Under the pieces are notes generated by a model that saw only the letters and a program-made list of their open reading frames with translations, was not told where the DNA came from and searched no databases. DNA of 64,000 bases from Paraburkholderia sp. BL23I1N1. Lineage in GTDB: Bacteria; Pseudomonadota; Gammaproteobacteria; Burkholderiales; Burkholderiaceae. The stretch is from the NCBI RefSeq assembly GCF_003610295.1, contig NZ_RAPV01000001.1:3100001-3164000 (forward strand), in the 5' to 3' direction. The position numbers and the translations under genes were made by a program. This document shows, in pieces, positions 1-9,222 of this stretch (position 1 is its first letter; each line of letters starts with the position of its first letter).

Positions 1-418
1 CGTAGTGGAATTCGCAGACCGACGTATAGCCCGCCTTCAACATCTCGATGTACAACCACTGCGCCACAGCAGCGAGCCCTTCAGGCGTGATCCGCGCGGC
101 GAAACGGTACATCAGGTCGCGCCAGCTCCAGAAGTTATCGGTAGCGCCTGTGCCAGATGCGGCACGATATTCGGTAAGACCGGCCATCGCGCGTTGAAAC
201 GCATGCGAGTGAAGGTTCGGCATGCCAGGCAACACGGGGCCGGCGGCTTTCTGCACACCGTCAGGAACAGCCGCCGCATCGGGCGTAACCGACGTCAGCG
301 TGCCGTTGGCGTCCCATTCCAGCAGCACATTGCGGCGCCAGCCGTCGGGTAGATACGCGTGATCAGCGAATAGCGATTGTTTTGATTGCATCATCGGTTG
401 CGTCATCGGTTGCGTCAT
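1..418 (-). CDS. hutF: formimidoylglutamate deiminase HutF, N-terminal part (cut by window edge)
   Basis: Amidohydrolase-family enzyme that deiminates N-formimidoyl-L-glutamate to N-formyl-L-glutamate and ammonia in the five-step histidine pathway; cytoplasmic. The minus strand reads from ATG at 418 to the window edge without a stop. It contains DGWRRNVLLEWDANG, then PGMPNLHSHAFQRAMAG, where HSH is the metal-binding His-x-His of the family, then TDNFWSWRDLMYRF, all typical of HutF. The start lies 10 bp after the hutI stop, so the two are one transcription unit. The first residues are a small repeat (MTQPMTQPMMQ), so a few codons of start uncertainty remain. The presence of hutF rather than hutG-type formiminoglutamase implies that formylglutamate amidohydrolase lies beyond the left edge. 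Confidence 0.9.
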   Translation of the reverse strand, partial: MTQPMTQPMMQSKQSLFADHAYLPDGWRRNVLLEWDANGTLTSVTPDAAAVPDGVQKAAGPVLPGMPNLHSHAFQRAMAGLTEYRAASGTGATDNFWSWRDLMYRFAARITPEGLAAVAQWLYIEMLKAGYTSVCEFHY

Positions 419-428
419 CTCTCAGGCC

Positions 429-1652
429 CTAGCTCAAATCACGCCGCGTATAAACCGTCTCGCCCGCGCGCACGACGCGCGCGCACAACGGACGCCCAAT
501 CCAGTAAGCCAGCTCAGCCAGCGAATCCACCGACCACACCGCGAAATCCGCCGCGCGCCCGGCTTCCAGCGAGCCATGTCTGTCCGCCTTGCCGAGCGCG
601 CGTGCCGCATGCGAGGTCACGCCTTGCAGCACTTCGGGCACGGTCATGCGGAACAGCGTGGTCGCCATGTTCATCATCAGCAGCAACGAGGTCGTGGGCG
701 ACGTGCCGGGATTGCTGTCGGTGGAAATCGCGATCGGCACCTGATGGCGCCGCAGCAAGTCCAACGGCGGCAACTGTGTCTCGCGGATAAAGTAGTACGC
801 GCCGGGCAGCAGCACGGCGACGGTGCCGGACGCTTTCATCGCGGCAACGCCGGCTTCGTCGAGGAATTCGAGGTGATCCGCGGAGAGCGCATGGTGACGC
901 GCAGCCAATGCCGTGCCGCCGCTGTTCGATAACTGCTCGGCATGCATCTTCACCGGCAGCTTGTAGCGCTCCGCTGCTTTGAACACACGCTCGCTTTGCT
1001 CCCGCGAAAAACCAATGCGCTCGCAGAACACGTCGACCGCGTCGACCAGGCCTTCGTCGGCGAGCGCGGGCAGCATGGTGTTGCAGACTTCGTCGATATA
1101 CGCGTCGGCTCTTCCCGCGAATTCGGGCGGCAAGGCATGAGCGCCGAGAAACGTCGTATAGACCGATACCGGATAGCGCTCGCCCAACTGGCGCGCGACG
1201 CGCAGCATCTTGCGCTCGCTGGCGAGATCGAGGCCGTAGCCGGATTTGATTTCGACCGCCGTGACGCCTTCGGCTAGCAGCGGTTCAAGACGCGCGGCGG
1301 ATTGACCGAACAGCGACGCTTCGTCGGCGGCACGCGTGGCGCGCACCGTCGAAACGATACCGCCGCCCTGCAGCGCGATTTCTTCGTAACTGACGCCGGC
1401 GAGGCGCTGCGCGAATTCGTCCGCGCGCTGGCCGCCGTACACCAGATGCGTATGGCAATCGACGAGACCCGGCGTCACCCACGCGCCGTGCAAATCTTCA
1501 CGCGGCCACGCGGCGTAGTCCGAGGGTAATTCGGAGGCCGCGCCGAGCCACGCGATCTTGCCGTTTTCAACGGCAATCGCGGCATCGGGCAGCGTGTGTT
1601 GGGGATCGCCCTGGGGGCACAATTTCAGGTGATGCCAGACGGTTTGCTTCAT
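429..1652 (-). CDS. hutI: imidazolonepropionase HutI
   Basis: Hydrolyses 4-imidazolone-5-propanoate to N-formimidoyl-L-glutamate, the third step of histidine degradation, in the cytoplasm. 407 residues, the usual family length, starting [13 protein letters not shown]. An open frame extends further upstream but the added residues look like out-of-frame sequence, so ATG at 1652 is chosen. Amidohydrolase motifs in order: [17 protein letters not shown] (metal His-x-His), EIKSGYGLD (substrate loop), [12 protein letters not shown] (metal His), SADHLE, and [10 protein letters not shown] (metal Asp). It sits 121 bp after hutD and 10 bp before hutF. The 121-bp gap shows no clear promoter or terminator. 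Confidence 0.95.
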   Translation of the reverse strand: MKQTVWHHLKLCPQGDPQHTLPDAAIAVENGKIAWLGAASELPSDYAAWPREDLHGAWVTPGLVDCHTHLVYGGQRADEFAQRLAGVSYEEIALQGGGIVSTVRATRAADEASLFGQSAARLEPLLAEGVTAVEIKSGYGLDLASERKMLRVARQLGERYPVSVYTTFLGAHALPPEFAGRADAYIDEVCNTMLPALADEGLVDAVDVFCERIGFSREQSERVFKAAERYKLPVKMHAEQLSNSGGTALAARHHALSADHLEFLDEAGVAAMKASGTVAVLLPGAYYFIRETQLPPLDLLRRHQVPIAISTDSNPGTSPTTSLLLMMNMATTLFRMTVPEVLQGVTSHAARALGKADRHGSLEAGRAADFAVWSVDSLAELAYWIGRPLCARVVRAGETVYTRRDLS

Positions 1653-1773
1653 CGCGTGCTCTTTGCAGCTCGTTGCGTGTCTGTGGTGGTTCGCGGCGCG
1701 CTTTGCCGGGCCTTCGGTAAATCTTTTGCCTGGATTCAAGCGCGCCCGCGAATCGTCGTCATCGTTGCGAACA

Positions 1774-2412
1774 TCATGTATTGCGGATGCTGATCGCGAG
1801 CAATGCGTCCGCGCCCTCGACCGTGCATGACAGTGCACTCGGCGTGTCGATTCGCAATGTGTCGTCGGCCTGAAGCACGTGCGGTTGGCCTTCGCCACCG
1901 AGCGTGACCGAAACCGAACCGCTTGCGCAGAACAACAGCACTACGTCGGCGGACAAAGTGCGTTGCGTAGCGCCTCGCCACACCTCTGTTTCGCCCACGG
2001 CCGCGCCACGACGAACCATCAGGTTGAAGTCGCGCGTGGCACCGTTCACAAGGCGTGCGTCGATTTGCGCTTCGCCCGCAAACTGCGCGATATCGAGCGG
2101 CTGAGTCAACGCGAGCGTCTGCACGGAGTGAGCGCCGCCGGCGTCTGTTTCGTCGAGCAACATGCCCGCGCCCGACAACAACACCAACGTACGATCGATA
2201 CCCGCAAAACGCGAGAACGGCCCGGCCTGCGCCACATCGGCGATGCTTACGCGCCACGTGAAGGCGTCAAGCCCCGCGCCTGCGGGAAACGCCCCGACTT
2301 CACGCGTGACGCCGCCGCCATTCTTCCACGGCGCCGCCACGAGGTCGGCGCCGCGGATGAGCGTGATGGTTGCCCTGTTATCGACAGGCGAGCCGTGAAG
2401 CGCCACGATCAA
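1774..2412 (-). CDS. hutD: HutD/Ves family protein
   Basis: Cupin-like HutD-family protein of about 212 residues. Members are encoded in proteobacterial hut operons and are thought to limit or fine-tune Hut activity rather than catalyse a pathway step. Visible features are [21 protein letters not shown], the characteristic N-terminal WKNGGG(V/L)TRE motif of the family, and a beta-rich body ending [12 protein letters not shown]. The apparent start is TTG at 2412, which overlaps the hutU stop (TTGA) and suggests translational coupling. A GTG at 2406 is an alternative. Function is by family and context only. Confidence 0.85.
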   Translation of the reverse strand: MIVALHGSPVDNRATITLIRGADLVAAPWKNGGGVTREVGAFPAGAGLDAFTWRVSIADVAQAGPFSRFAGIDRTLVLLSGAGMLLDETDAGGAHSVQTLALTQPLDIAQFAGEAQIDARLVNGATRDFNLMVRRGAAVGETEVWRGATQRTLSADVVLLFCASGSVSVTLGGEGQPHVLQADDTLRIDTPSALSCTVEGADALLAISIRNT

Positions 2413-4097
2413 CGACCCAGCATCGGCAGATTGAGACCTGCCTCGCGCGCCGTTTCCTGCGCGAGTTCATAGCCCGCATCCGCATGACGCATCACGCCGG
2501 TTGCCGGATCGTTGAACAGCACGCGGCCGAGGCGTTCCTTCGCGGCATCCGTGCCGTCAGCGACGATCACGACGCCCGAGTGCTGGCTGAAGCCCATGCC
2601 GACCCCGCCGCCATGATGCAGCGAGACCCAGGACGCGCCGCCTGCGGTGTTCAGCAGTGCGTTGAGCAACGGCCAGTCGCTGACTGCGTCCGAGCCGTCT
2701 TTCATCGATTCCGTTTCGCGATTCGGGCTTGCCACCGAACCGGTATCGAGGTGATCGCGGCCAATCACGATCGGCGCCTTCAGCTCGCCGTTCCGGACCA
2801 TTTCGTTGAACGCCTGGCCCAGACGGTAACGATCCTTCACGCCGACCCAGCAGATCCGCGCCGGCAGGCCCTGGAACGCAATGCGTTCGCGTGCCATGTC
2901 GAGCCAGTTGTGCAGATGCGGATCGTCAGGGATCAGTTCCTTGACCTTCGCATCGGTCTTGTAGATATCCTCAGGATCGCCCGACAGCGCGACCCAGCGG
3001 AACGGACCCTTGCCTTCGCAGAACAACGGGCGGATATACGCCGGCACGAAGCCCGGGAAATCGAACGCGTTTTCCACGCCCATTTCCAATGCCATCTGAC
3101 GGATGTTGTTGCCGTAGTCGAGCGTGGCCGCGCCGCGTTCCTGCAACGTCAGCATGGCCTGCACCTGCTTGGCCATCGACTGCTTGGCGGGCAGCACGAT
3201 GCTGTCCGGCACCGTCTTCATACGCTCGCGCCAGTCTTCGACATTCCAGCCTTGCGGCAGGTAGCCGTGAATCGGATCGTGCGCGCTGGTCTGGTCGGTC
3301 ACGCAATCCGGCGTAATGCCACGCGTCACGCATTCGGCGAACACGTCCGCTGCATTGCCGAGCAGGCCGATCGAGACCGGCTTGCCCGCTTTCTTCGCTT
3401 CCTCGAGCATGCCGAGCGCTTCGTCGAGCGTGGCCGCTTTCTTGTCGACATAACGCGTCTTCAGACGGAAATCGATGCGCGTCTCGTCGCATTCCACCGC
3501 GATCATCGAGAAGCCGGCCATCGTCGCGGCCAGCGGTTGCGCGCCGCCCATGCCACCCAGGCCGCCCGTCAGAATCCAGCGGCCCGAAGGATCGCCGTTG
3601 AAATGCTGGTTCGCCACCGAGAAGAATGTCTCGTAGGTGCCTTGCACAATGCCCTGGCTGCCGATGTAGATCCAGCTGCCCGCCGTCATCTGGCCGTACA
3701 TCATCAGGCCCTTGCGATCGAGTTCGTGGAAGTGTTCCCACGTCGCCCAATGCGGCACCAGGTTCGAATTCGCCAGCAGCACGCGCGGTGCGTCCGCATG
3801 CGTGCGAAACACGCCGACCGGCTTGCCCGATTGAATCAGCAGCGTCTCGTCTTCGTTCAGGTCCTTCAGCGACGTGAGAATCTGATCGAAGCAATCCCAG
3901 TTACGCGCGGCACGGCCAATGCCGCCGTATACGACCAAAGCGTGCGGATGCTCGGCGACTTCCGGGTCCAGATTGTTCTGGATCATCCGGTACGCGGCTT
4001 CCGCGATCCAGGTCTTGCAGGTTTTTTCCGCGCCGCGCGGTGCGCGGATCGTGCGAGTCGGGTCCAGACGCGGGTCGATGTGTTTCGGGTTGTTCAT
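2409..4097 (-). CDS. hutU: urocanate hydratase HutU
   Basis: Converts urocanate to 4-imidazolone-5-propanoate using tightly bound NAD+, the second step of histidine catabolism. 562 residues, full length for the family. The frame starts [20 protein letters not shown], shows the glycine-rich NAD-binding segment [16 protein letters not shown], the conserved [15 protein letters not shown] near residue 410 and, late in the protein, [19 protein letters not shown]. It lies between hutC (93-bp gap) and hutD (stop/start overlap). The gap before the start codon is T-rich on the mRNA-like strand, with repeated TTTTTCGACT-like units (4130-4190), and may act on translation. Confidence 0.97.
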   Translation of the reverse strand: MNNPKHIDPRLDPTRTIRAPRGAEKTCKTWIAEAAYRMIQNNLDPEVAEHPHALVVYGGIGRAARNWDCFDQILTSLKDLNEDETLLIQSGKPVGVFRTHADAPRVLLANSNLVPHWATWEHFHELDRKGLMMYGQMTAGSWIYIGSQGIVQGTYETFFSVANQHFNGDPSGRWILTGGLGGMGGAQPLAATMAGFSMIAVECDETRIDFRLKTRYVDKKAATLDEALGMLEEAKKAGKPVSIGLLGNAADVFAECVTRGITPDCVTDQTSAHDPIHGYLPQGWNVEDWRERMKTVPDSIVLPAKQSMAKQVQAMLTLQERGAATLDYGNNIRQMALEMGVENAFDFPGFVPAYIRPLFCEGKGPFRWVALSGDPEDIYKTDAKVKELIPDDPHLHNWLDMARERIAFQGLPARICWVGVKDRYRLGQAFNEMVRNGELKAPIVIGRDHLDTGSVASPNRETESMKDGSDAVSDWPLLNALLNTAGGASWVSLHHGGGVGMGFSQHSGVVIVADGTDAAKERLGRVLFNDPATGVMRHADAGYELAQETAREAGLNLPMLGR

Positions 4098-4190
4098 GGT
4101 GGCCCTCGGAAAGCGTGAAAATGTTCGGGAGAAGTCAGGAAAATGAATCGGGAAAATGAGTCGAAAAATCAGTCGAAAAAAACGGCGAAA
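4098..4190 (-). repeat. short degenerate repeats in the hutC-hutU gap
   Basis: The 93-bp leader of hutU holds several imperfect copies of a unit reading AATGAxTCGxGAAAA / GTCGAAAAA on the plus strand, so the transcript would be U-rich just before hutU. No stable hairpin is evident. It may be neutral slippage or a post-transcriptional control site; the sequence alone cannot decide. Confidence 0.4.
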
Positions 4191-4886
4191 TCAGAAATGT
4201 CCGGTGAAGCGATAGCGGCTGCCGGGATGCCAGAGATTGGCGATCGAGGCGACCTGGCTTTGCGACCACGTGCGCCGATGCAGCACGAGGCACGGTTCGA
4301 ATTCATCCATCGTCAGCAGCTCGCGCGTATCCGCATCCGCGGCCAACGCTTCGATGCGGTACTCCACACGCTGCAGCGGCGCCACACGCACCAGATACTG
4401 ATTCGGCGTGGTGTTCGTGAAGTCCTGCAATGCATACTCGGGCGCGACCGCCGGGTTGACCCAGCGTTCTTCGAGTTGCACCGGCTCGTCGTTTTCGAAA
4501 TGCAGCACGCGTGAATGAAACACCGGACTCCCCGCGCTCACCCGCATTTCTTCGGCGAGCGCTTCGTCGGCGATGCTCGCGCCGATGTGCAGCACGTTCG
4601 CCTGATAGCGATGACCGCGCGCGACGATTTCGTCGGAAATACTGCGGATCGCCACCAGCGTCGATTCGTACTTGGGCCGGGCCACGAACGTGCCCGAGCC
4701 CTGCACACGCGTGAGGACCTGCTCCGAGGTCAACTCGCGCAACGCGCGGTTGACCGTCATGCGCGCGACGTTGAATTCGCGCGCGAGCTCGTTTTCGGAG
4801 GGCACCTGGTCGCCTTCAGCCCATTCGCCCGCATGGATGCGGCCGAGGATGAAGTCCTTGATGCCCTGATAGGCCGGTGCGTTCAT
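4191..4886 (-). CDS. hutC: histidine utilisation repressor HutC (GntR family)
   Basis: GntR/HutC-type transcriptional repressor of the hut genes. 231 residues: an N-terminal winged helix-turn-helix (about residues 5-72, with ENELAREFNVARMTVNRALRELTSEQVLTRVQGSGTFV split around the recognition helix) followed by a UTRA effector domain (about 95-225, ending HPGSRYRFTGHF). In characterised systems urocanate binds the UTRA domain and releases DNA. It is the second gene after hutH (37-bp gap), so it is autoregulated with the operon. The palindromes at 6462, 6500 and 6643 match the TTGTATATACAA-type operator known for HutC. Confidence 0.95.
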   Translation of the reverse strand: MNAPAYQGIKDFILGRIHAGEWAEGDQVPSENELAREFNVARMTVNRALRELTSEQVLTRVQGSGTFVARPKYESTLVAIRSISDEIVARGHRYQANVLHIGASIADEALAEEMRVSAGSPVFHSRVLHFENDEPVQLEERWVNPAVAPEYALQDFTNTTPNQYLVRVAPLQRVEYRIEALAADADTRELLTMDEFEPCLVLHRRTWSQSQVASIANLWHPGSRYRFTGHF

Positions 4887-4923
4887 TGGCTTGATCTGCG
4901 TGCTTGCAACGTAATGGTCTAGC

Positions 4924-6447
4924 TTACTGTTCGGAGGCGAACGAGAACGGGCTCAGCTTCGCGATCGTGCCGTTCTGCACGAGACGCGTCACTGCCTCGA
5001 TATCCGGTGCGAAGTAATGATCGAGTTCGTAATGCGCGACATCCTTGCGCACCGCGTCCATCACCTTCTGCAGGCTCGGGCTGGTCTTGAACGGCCCGCG
5101 CAGATCGACGCCCTGCGCAGCGGCAAGCAGTTCGATCGACAGAATGTTCGCGACGTTTTCGGCGATGTCGCCGAGCTTGCGCGCAGCGAACGTTGCCATC
5201 GACACGTGATCTTCCTGGTTCGCGGAGGTCGGCAGCGAATCCACCGAAGCCGGATGCGCGAGCGTCTTGTTCTCCGACGCGAGCGCGGCAGCCGTCACGT
5301 GGGCGATCATGAAGCCCGAATTCACACCACCGTCGCGCACGAGGAACGGCGGCAGGCCCGACAGCGTCGCGTCGATCAGGAGCGCGATGCGGCGTTCGGC
5401 CAATGCGCCGATTTCAGAGACAGCGATCGCGAGGTTGTCGGCAGCGAATGCAACCGGCTCAGCGTGGAAGTTACCGCCCGACAGCACTTCGCCCGTGTCC
5501 GGGAAAATCAGCGGATTGTCGGAGACAGCGTTCGCTTCGATCAGCAGAACGTCAGCTGCATGACGCATCTGATCCAGACACGCGCCCATGACTTGCGGCT
5601 GGCAGCGCAGGCTGTACGGGTCCTGCACCTTGTCGCAATCGGCATGCGAAACATTGATTGCCGAACCTTCCAAGAGCGAACGGTAAGCCGCCGCCGCTTC
5701 GATCTGACCTTGATGGCCGCGCAGTTCGTGAATGCGCGCGTCGAATGGCTTGACCGAACCCATCGCTGCATCCACCGACAACGCGCCCGCCACCAGTGCG
5801 GTGCGGTACAGGTCTTCGATGGCGAACATGTTGTAGAGCGCCAGCGCGGTCGAGGCTTGCGTGCCGTTCAGCAGCGCCAGACCTTCCTTCGCTTGCAGCG
5901 TGAGCGGCTTGAGGCCGACCAGCTTGAGGCCTTCGGTAGCCGACATGCGCTCGCCCTTCGCGAACACGTCGCCGACGCCCAGCAAGGTGGCCGACATATG
6001 CGCGAGCGGCGCCAGGTCGCCCGATGCGCCGACCGAACCCTTGACCGGAATCACCGGCAGCACGTCGGCGTTGTACAGCGTGATCAGCGCTTCCATCACT
6101 TCGCGGCGGATGCCCGAGTGACCGCGGCCCAGGCTCGACAGCTTGAGCGCGATCAGCAGACGCACTACCGGACGCGACATCGGCTCACCCACGCCGACCG
6201 CGTGCGACAGCACCAGATTGCGTTGCAGCAGTTCGAGCTGGTCACGCGGGATGTGCGTGCTGGCGAGACGCCCGAAACCCGTGTTGATGCCATACGCCGG
6301 CTCGCCTTTCGCAGCGATGTCGGCGACGGCTTTGGCGCAGGCGTCGATGGCGGCGTGGCTGGCGGGATCGAGTTGCAGCGAAACGTGTTCGCGTGCGATC
6401 TGGCGCAGTTGCGGGAGGGTCAGATAGCCGGGCTTCAGAATCATCAT
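4924..6447 (-). CDS. hutH: histidine ammonia-lyase HutH
   Basis: Deaminates L-histidine to trans-urocanate, the first and committed step. 507 residues, family length. The Ala-Ser-Gly triad that cyclises to the MIO electrophile is visible in [15 protein letters not shown] around residue 144. Other conserved stretches are [12 protein letters not shown] (active-site Tyr), [13 protein letters not shown], and QEDHVSMA with the downstream [10 protein letters not shown]. Two adjacent ATGs (6447, 6444) could start translation. It is the first gene of the operon; the three HutC-like palindromes lie in its leader. Confidence 0.97.
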   Translation of the reverse strand: MMILKPGYLTLPQLRQIAREHVSLQLDPASHAAIDACAKAVADIAAKGEPAYGINTGFGRLASTHIPRDQLELLQRNLVLSHAVGVGEPMSRPVVRLLIALKLSSLGRGHSGIRREVMEALITLYNADVLPVIPVKGSVGASGDLAPLAHMSATLLGVGDVFAKGERMSATEGLKLVGLKPLTLQAKEGLALLNGTQASTALALYNMFAIEDLYRTALVAGALSVDAAMGSVKPFDARIHELRGHQGQIEAAAAYRSLLEGSAINVSHADCDKVQDPYSLRCQPQVMGACLDQMRHAADVLLIEANAVSDNPLIFPDTGEVLSGGNFHAEPVAFAADNLAIAVSEIGALAERRIALLIDATLSGLPPFLVRDGGVNSGFMIAHVTAAALASENKTLAHPASVDSLPTSANQEDHVSMATFAARKLGDIAENVANILSIELLAAAQGVDLRGPFKTSPSLQKVMDAVRKDVAHYELDHYFAPDIEAVTRLVQNGTIAKLSPFSFASEQ

Positions 6448-6461
6448 GGTGTCGTCCTGTC

Positions 6462-6473
6462 TTGTCTATACAA
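6462..6473. promoter_or_regulatory. HutC-type operator 1 (TTGTCTATACAA)
   Basis: Near-palindrome, one mismatch from TTGTATATACAA, 15 bp upstream of the hutH start. It matches the known HutC operator core (TGTATATACA type). Occupancy here would block initiation or early elongation. Confidence 0.75.
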
Positions 6474-6499
6474 TTCGAGAGAAGTCTAGCGCCGCCGCC

Positions 6500-6511
6500 T
6501 TGTATATACAA
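6500..6511. promoter_or_regulatory. HutC-type operator 2 (TTGTATATACAA)
   Basis: Perfect 12-bp palindrome, flanked by C on the left, giving the CTTGTATATACAA core reported for HutC. It starts 38 bp from the start of operator 1. It is the best match of the three and probably the primary autoregulatory site. Confidence 0.8.
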
Positions 6512-6642
6512 CTTGTTTTTGCAGCTTCGGGCCTAGGGGTTTCCATTAGGGATGATTGGCTGGCGTGGCATGCATATCGGTTGCGACGGGGTTTCAGGTG
6601 CCCACACACGCCGCACCGCAAACGTTCATCGTGGCAAACAAC

Positions 6643-6654
6643 TTGTATATACAC
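6643..6654. promoter_or_regulatory. HutC-type operator 3 (TTGTATATACAC)
   Basis: One mismatch from the perfect palindrome, 143 bp upstream of operator 2 and close to the convergent LysR terminator. The distance suggests DNA looping between distal and proximal HutC dimers, or an upstream promoter. Confidence 0.65.
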
Positions 6655-6734
6655 GTTCAAAATTGGCGCCAGCAAGCGGACAAAAAGATTCAGCGCGCCT
6701 CTCATTGAGTTATAGGAGAGCCCGCTGAGGGCGC

Positions 6735-6771
6735 AAAAAAGCCCGCGCTCTCTCAAAGACGAGCCGCGGGC
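6735..6771 (-). terminator. Rho-independent terminator of the LysR gene
   Basis: On the minus strand the stem GCCCGCG (6771-6765) pairs with CGCGGGC (6747-6741) and is followed by six T residues (6740-6735). It lies just after the LysR stop at 6804, between that gene and the hut promoter, and insulates the hut control region. Confidence 0.8.
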
Positions 6772-6803
6772 CTTTGTCAGGCTTATGACTGGCGAAGGAT
6801 TCG

Positions 6804-7700
6804 CTAAAGCGTCACCCGCGCCGCGATGAAATCCAGGAAACACTGCACGCGCCCCGCCAGCGACGCGCTCTGGTAATACACCGCACTGACCGGTTGCCGC
6901 TCATCCGCCAGCACGTTGCCGAGAATCGGCACCAATCGCTTTTCACGCACGTCGGCCGCGGTCATGAAGTCGGCAAGACAGGCGATGCCCCAGCCCGACA
7001 GGGCCAACTGGCGCAGCGTCTCGCCGCTCGATGCGGTGATCGACGGCTCGATCTTCTGCGGCTCGGACTTGCCCTTCCCGCCCCGCTTCAAGGGCCAGCG
7101 ATTCAGATGCTCCGGCGCCGTGAAGCCGATCAGGCGATGCTCGCGCAACGCTTCCACCGACCTGGGTTCGCCGTATTCGGCCAGATACGCCGGACTGGCA
7201 AGCACCCTCAATTTGCTGCTGCCCAAGGTGCGCGCATGCAGGGTCGAATCCTGCAACGTGCCGATGCGGATCGCGATATCCACCTTCTGTTCGAGCAGAT
7301 CGACGATCCGCTCGTTGCTGGTCAGTTCCAGACGAATCTCCGGATACAGCGCCGAAAACGCCTTCATATGCGGCGCCACGCAATGCAGCATGAACGGCGA
7401 CGCCGCATCGACCCGCAAACGCCCCGAGGGCCGCTCGCGCCCGCGCGTGACGGATTCCTCGGCCTCTTCCATGGCGTCGAGAATCGCCCGCGCTCGCCGC
7501 AGAAACGCCTCGCCCTCTTCGGTCAGTTGCAGACGGCGCGTGGTGCGCCGTACCAGGGCAGTGTCGAGCTTTTTCTCCAGACGCGTGAGCGCGCGGCTGA
7601 CGCCGGAGACGGTCTGCCCCAATTTTTCCGCCGCCGCGGTGATCGAGCCGCTGTCGATCACCGTGACGAACACCAGTAACTCGTCGGTGGAAGTCTTCAT
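6804..7700 (-). CDS. LysR-family transcriptional regulator
   Basis: LysR-type regulator of 298 residues, with a wHTH at about residues 5-65 (ITAAAEKLGQTVSGVSRALTRLE) and a LysR substrate-binding domain after residue 90 (GRLRVDAASPFMLHC...). It resembles the DsdC/YafC-like branch with the C-terminal SAVYYQSASLAGRVQCFLDFI signature. ATG at 7700 is preferred over a TTG at 7712 because the latter lies inside the palindrome 7703-7728, which looks like its operator. It is divergent from the NAD-dependent epimerase at 7816, the likely target. Inducer unknown. Confidence 0.88.
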   Translation of the reverse strand: MKTSTDELLVFVTVIDSGSITAAAEKLGQTVSGVSRALTRLEKKLDTALVRRTTRRLQLTEEGEAFLRRARAILDAMEEAEESVTRGRERPSGRLRVDAASPFMLHCVAPHMKAFSALYPEIRLELTSNERIVDLLEQKVDIAIRIGTLQDSTLHARTLGSSKLRVLASPAYLAEYGEPRSVEALREHRLIGFTAPEHLNRWPLKRGGKGKSEPQKIEPSITASSGETLRQLALSGWGIACLADFMTAADVREKRLVPILGNVLADERQPVSAVYYQSASLAGRVQCFLDFIAARVTL

Positions 7701-7702
7701 TG

Positions 7703-7728
7703 TTGATTTCAAATCAAGATTGATTTGA
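7703..7728. promoter_or_regulatory. overlapping palindromes between LysR and epimerase genes
   Basis: Two overlapping perfect inverted repeats share a middle arm: TTGATTT-C-AAATCAA (7703-7717) and TCAAATCAA-GA-TTGATTTGA (7709-7728). This has the form of a LysR recognition site (T-N11-A inside an AT-rich dyad) and sits in the divergent 115-bp intergenic region. Confidence 0.7.
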
Positions 7729-7815
7729 GACTAACACGCTTTTTGCGAGAATCAAGACGGCGGATACTGCTTGCATTGCATCGTATTTCCGGTGTTTCCA
7801 CCTTAGGAGAACGTC

Positions 7816-8712
7816 TTGAAGATTTGCATTACCGGCGCAAGCGGCTTTATTGGCGGTTCGATCGCGGCGCACCTCGTGCGTGCCGGCCATCAGGTGCGCG
7901 GTTTGATCCGCAAGCCCGAACACAGTGCCGAGTTGCAACGCCTCGGTATCGGACCCGTCATCGGCACGCTCGACGACCGTGACCTGCTGATCGCCGAAGC
8001 AAAAGCCGCCGACGCGGTCATCAACGCCGCGAGCAGCGACCATGAAGGCGCGGTGAAAGCGCTGATCGACGGCCTTGCCGGTTCCGGCAAGCCGTTTCTG
8101 CATACGAGCGGTTCGAGCATTGTCGGCGATGCGTCGGGTGGCGAAGCGGGCCAGGCACGTATCTATCACGAGGATGCCCTGCCTGAGCCGACCGCGGATA
8201 AAGCGGCACGCGTCGCGATCGATCAGCGCGTGCTCGATGCGGCACAACAGAACATCCGCTCGGCAGTGTTATGCAACACGCTGATTTATGGTCACGGCGC
8301 CGTGCCGGGTAGCGCAAGCGTGCAGTTGCCGCGGCTCGTGCGTCAGGCGCAAAAGAGCGGCGTGGTCCGGCATGTGGGCAGCGGCGGCAATATCTGGTCA
8401 AACGTGCATATCGACGACGTCGCCGAACTCTATCGTCTTGCGCTGGAGAAGACGCCGGCGGGCACCTTCTACTTCGTCGAAAGCGGTGAAGCGTCGTTTC
8501 GTGACATGAGCGCCGCGATCGCCCGCGTGATGAAACTCGGCGAGCCGCAAGACTGGCCGATTGAAGAAGCGCAGAAGGAATGGGGTTATGAAATGGCTTC
8601 GTATGGGCTCGGTTCGAATAGCCGCGTACGCGGTGAGCGCGCACGCAATCTGCTCGGCTGGCAGCCTGAGCGCAGCTCGGTGATCGAGTGGATCGAGCGC
8701 GAGATGATGTGA
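7816..8712 (+). CDS. NAD(P)-dependent epimerase/dehydratase (extended SDR)
   Basis: Extended short-chain dehydrogenase/reductase-like protein of 298 residues. The N-terminal Rossmann motif is MKICITGASGFIGGSIAAHL (GxxGxxG), and the C-terminal half has VHIDDVAELYRLALEK, usual for NDP-sugar epimerase-like proteins. The start is TTG at 7816, preceded by AGGAGA (7805-7810); no nearer ATG exists. No convincing YxxxK catalytic pair is seen, so it may be an atypical SDR. Divergent from a LysR regulator. Substrate unknown. Confidence 0.85.
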   Translation: MKICITGASGFIGGSIAAHLVRAGHQVRGLIRKPEHSAELQRLGIGPVIGTLDDRDLLIAEAKAADAVINAASSDHEGAVKALIDGLAGSGKPFLHTSGSSIVGDASGGEAGQARIYHEDALPEPTADKAARVAIDQRVLDAAQQNIRSAVLCNTLIYGHGAVPGSASVQLPRLVRQAQKSGVVRHVGSGGNIWSNVHIDDVAELYRLALEKTPAGTFYFVESGEASFRDMSAAIARVMKLGEPQDWPIEEAQKEWGYEMASYGLGSNSRVRGERARNLLGWQPERSSVIEWIEREMM

Positions 8713-8719
8713 TGTCTCC

Positions 8720-8787
8720 CGGGAGCCCGGTGGGCTCCCTCCAGGCCCCCCCCCGAGAGGACTTCTTCCGGGAGCCGGAGGCTCCCT
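8720..8787. repeat. tandem GGGAGCC hairpins
   Basis: Two consecutive small perfect stem-loops with the same arms: GGGAGCCC-GGT-GGGCTCCC (8721-8739) and GGGAGCC-GGA-GGCTCCC (8770-8786), separated by a run of nine C (8744-8754 region). No T-tract follows, so they look more like a REP-type pair than a classical terminator, although they could still end the upstream transcript. Confidence 0.55.
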
Positions 8788-8907
8788 CCTGGGCGTAATT
8801 TGTGTAAGCGCTGGCGTTGCGAATCCGTAAGCTCCACTCGCTAGAATCCGGCTCACGTAATAGCGTGACTCGACGATATGAGTCGCGCGTGAGCCCGGAT
8901 TTAATCG

Positions 8908-9090
8908 ATGAACTTGGCGCTGAACTTCGACTGGCTGACCAATCTGCTGGCGATCATTTTCGTCGTGGCGTGCCTCTACGATTCACGCTACGACGAGTAC
9001 GGTACGTTGACGCTGTCAGCAGCCGCAATGGGTCTCGTGGTCATGGCGATCGAGCTGTTTATTAAGCCCGCTTTCGACATGGCGCTGTGA
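8908..9090 (+). CDS. small hypothetical membrane protein
   Basis: 60 residues with two predicted transmembrane stretches: LTNLLAIIFVVACLY (about 9-24) and LSAAAMGLVVMAIELFI (about 36-53), joined by a charged DSRYDEYG loop. No recognisable family. The upstream region has no strong Shine-Dalgarno, so confidence is moderate. It stands alone between the epimerase and the permease gene on the opposite strand. Confidence 0.55.
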   Translation: MNLALNFDWLTNLLAIIFVVACLYDSRYDEYGTLTLSAAAMGLVVMAIELFIKPAFDMAL

Positions 9091-9222
9091 GTTCGACGCT
9101 GCGCAAGGCAGCGTCATCAAAGTGAACTCGCACTTCGCCCCACCGCTGACAGCAACGCAGGCCAACCCGCCAACAAACAACCGCAAGCACAAGCGCGAGC
9201 GCGAGCGGCTGCATCGAACACA

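Noticed and set aside
2370..4118. Long plus-strand frame antisense to hutU (582 codons)
   Set aside because: Mirror of the hutU codon pattern in GC-rich DNA; Arg/His-rich composition, no known domain.
5017..6489. Plus-strand frame antisense to hutH (490 codons)
   Set aside because: Shadow of hutH; composition typical of antisense GC-rich frames.
8730..8790. Rho-independent terminator
   Set aside because: Hairpins lack a following T-tract; listed as repeat instead.
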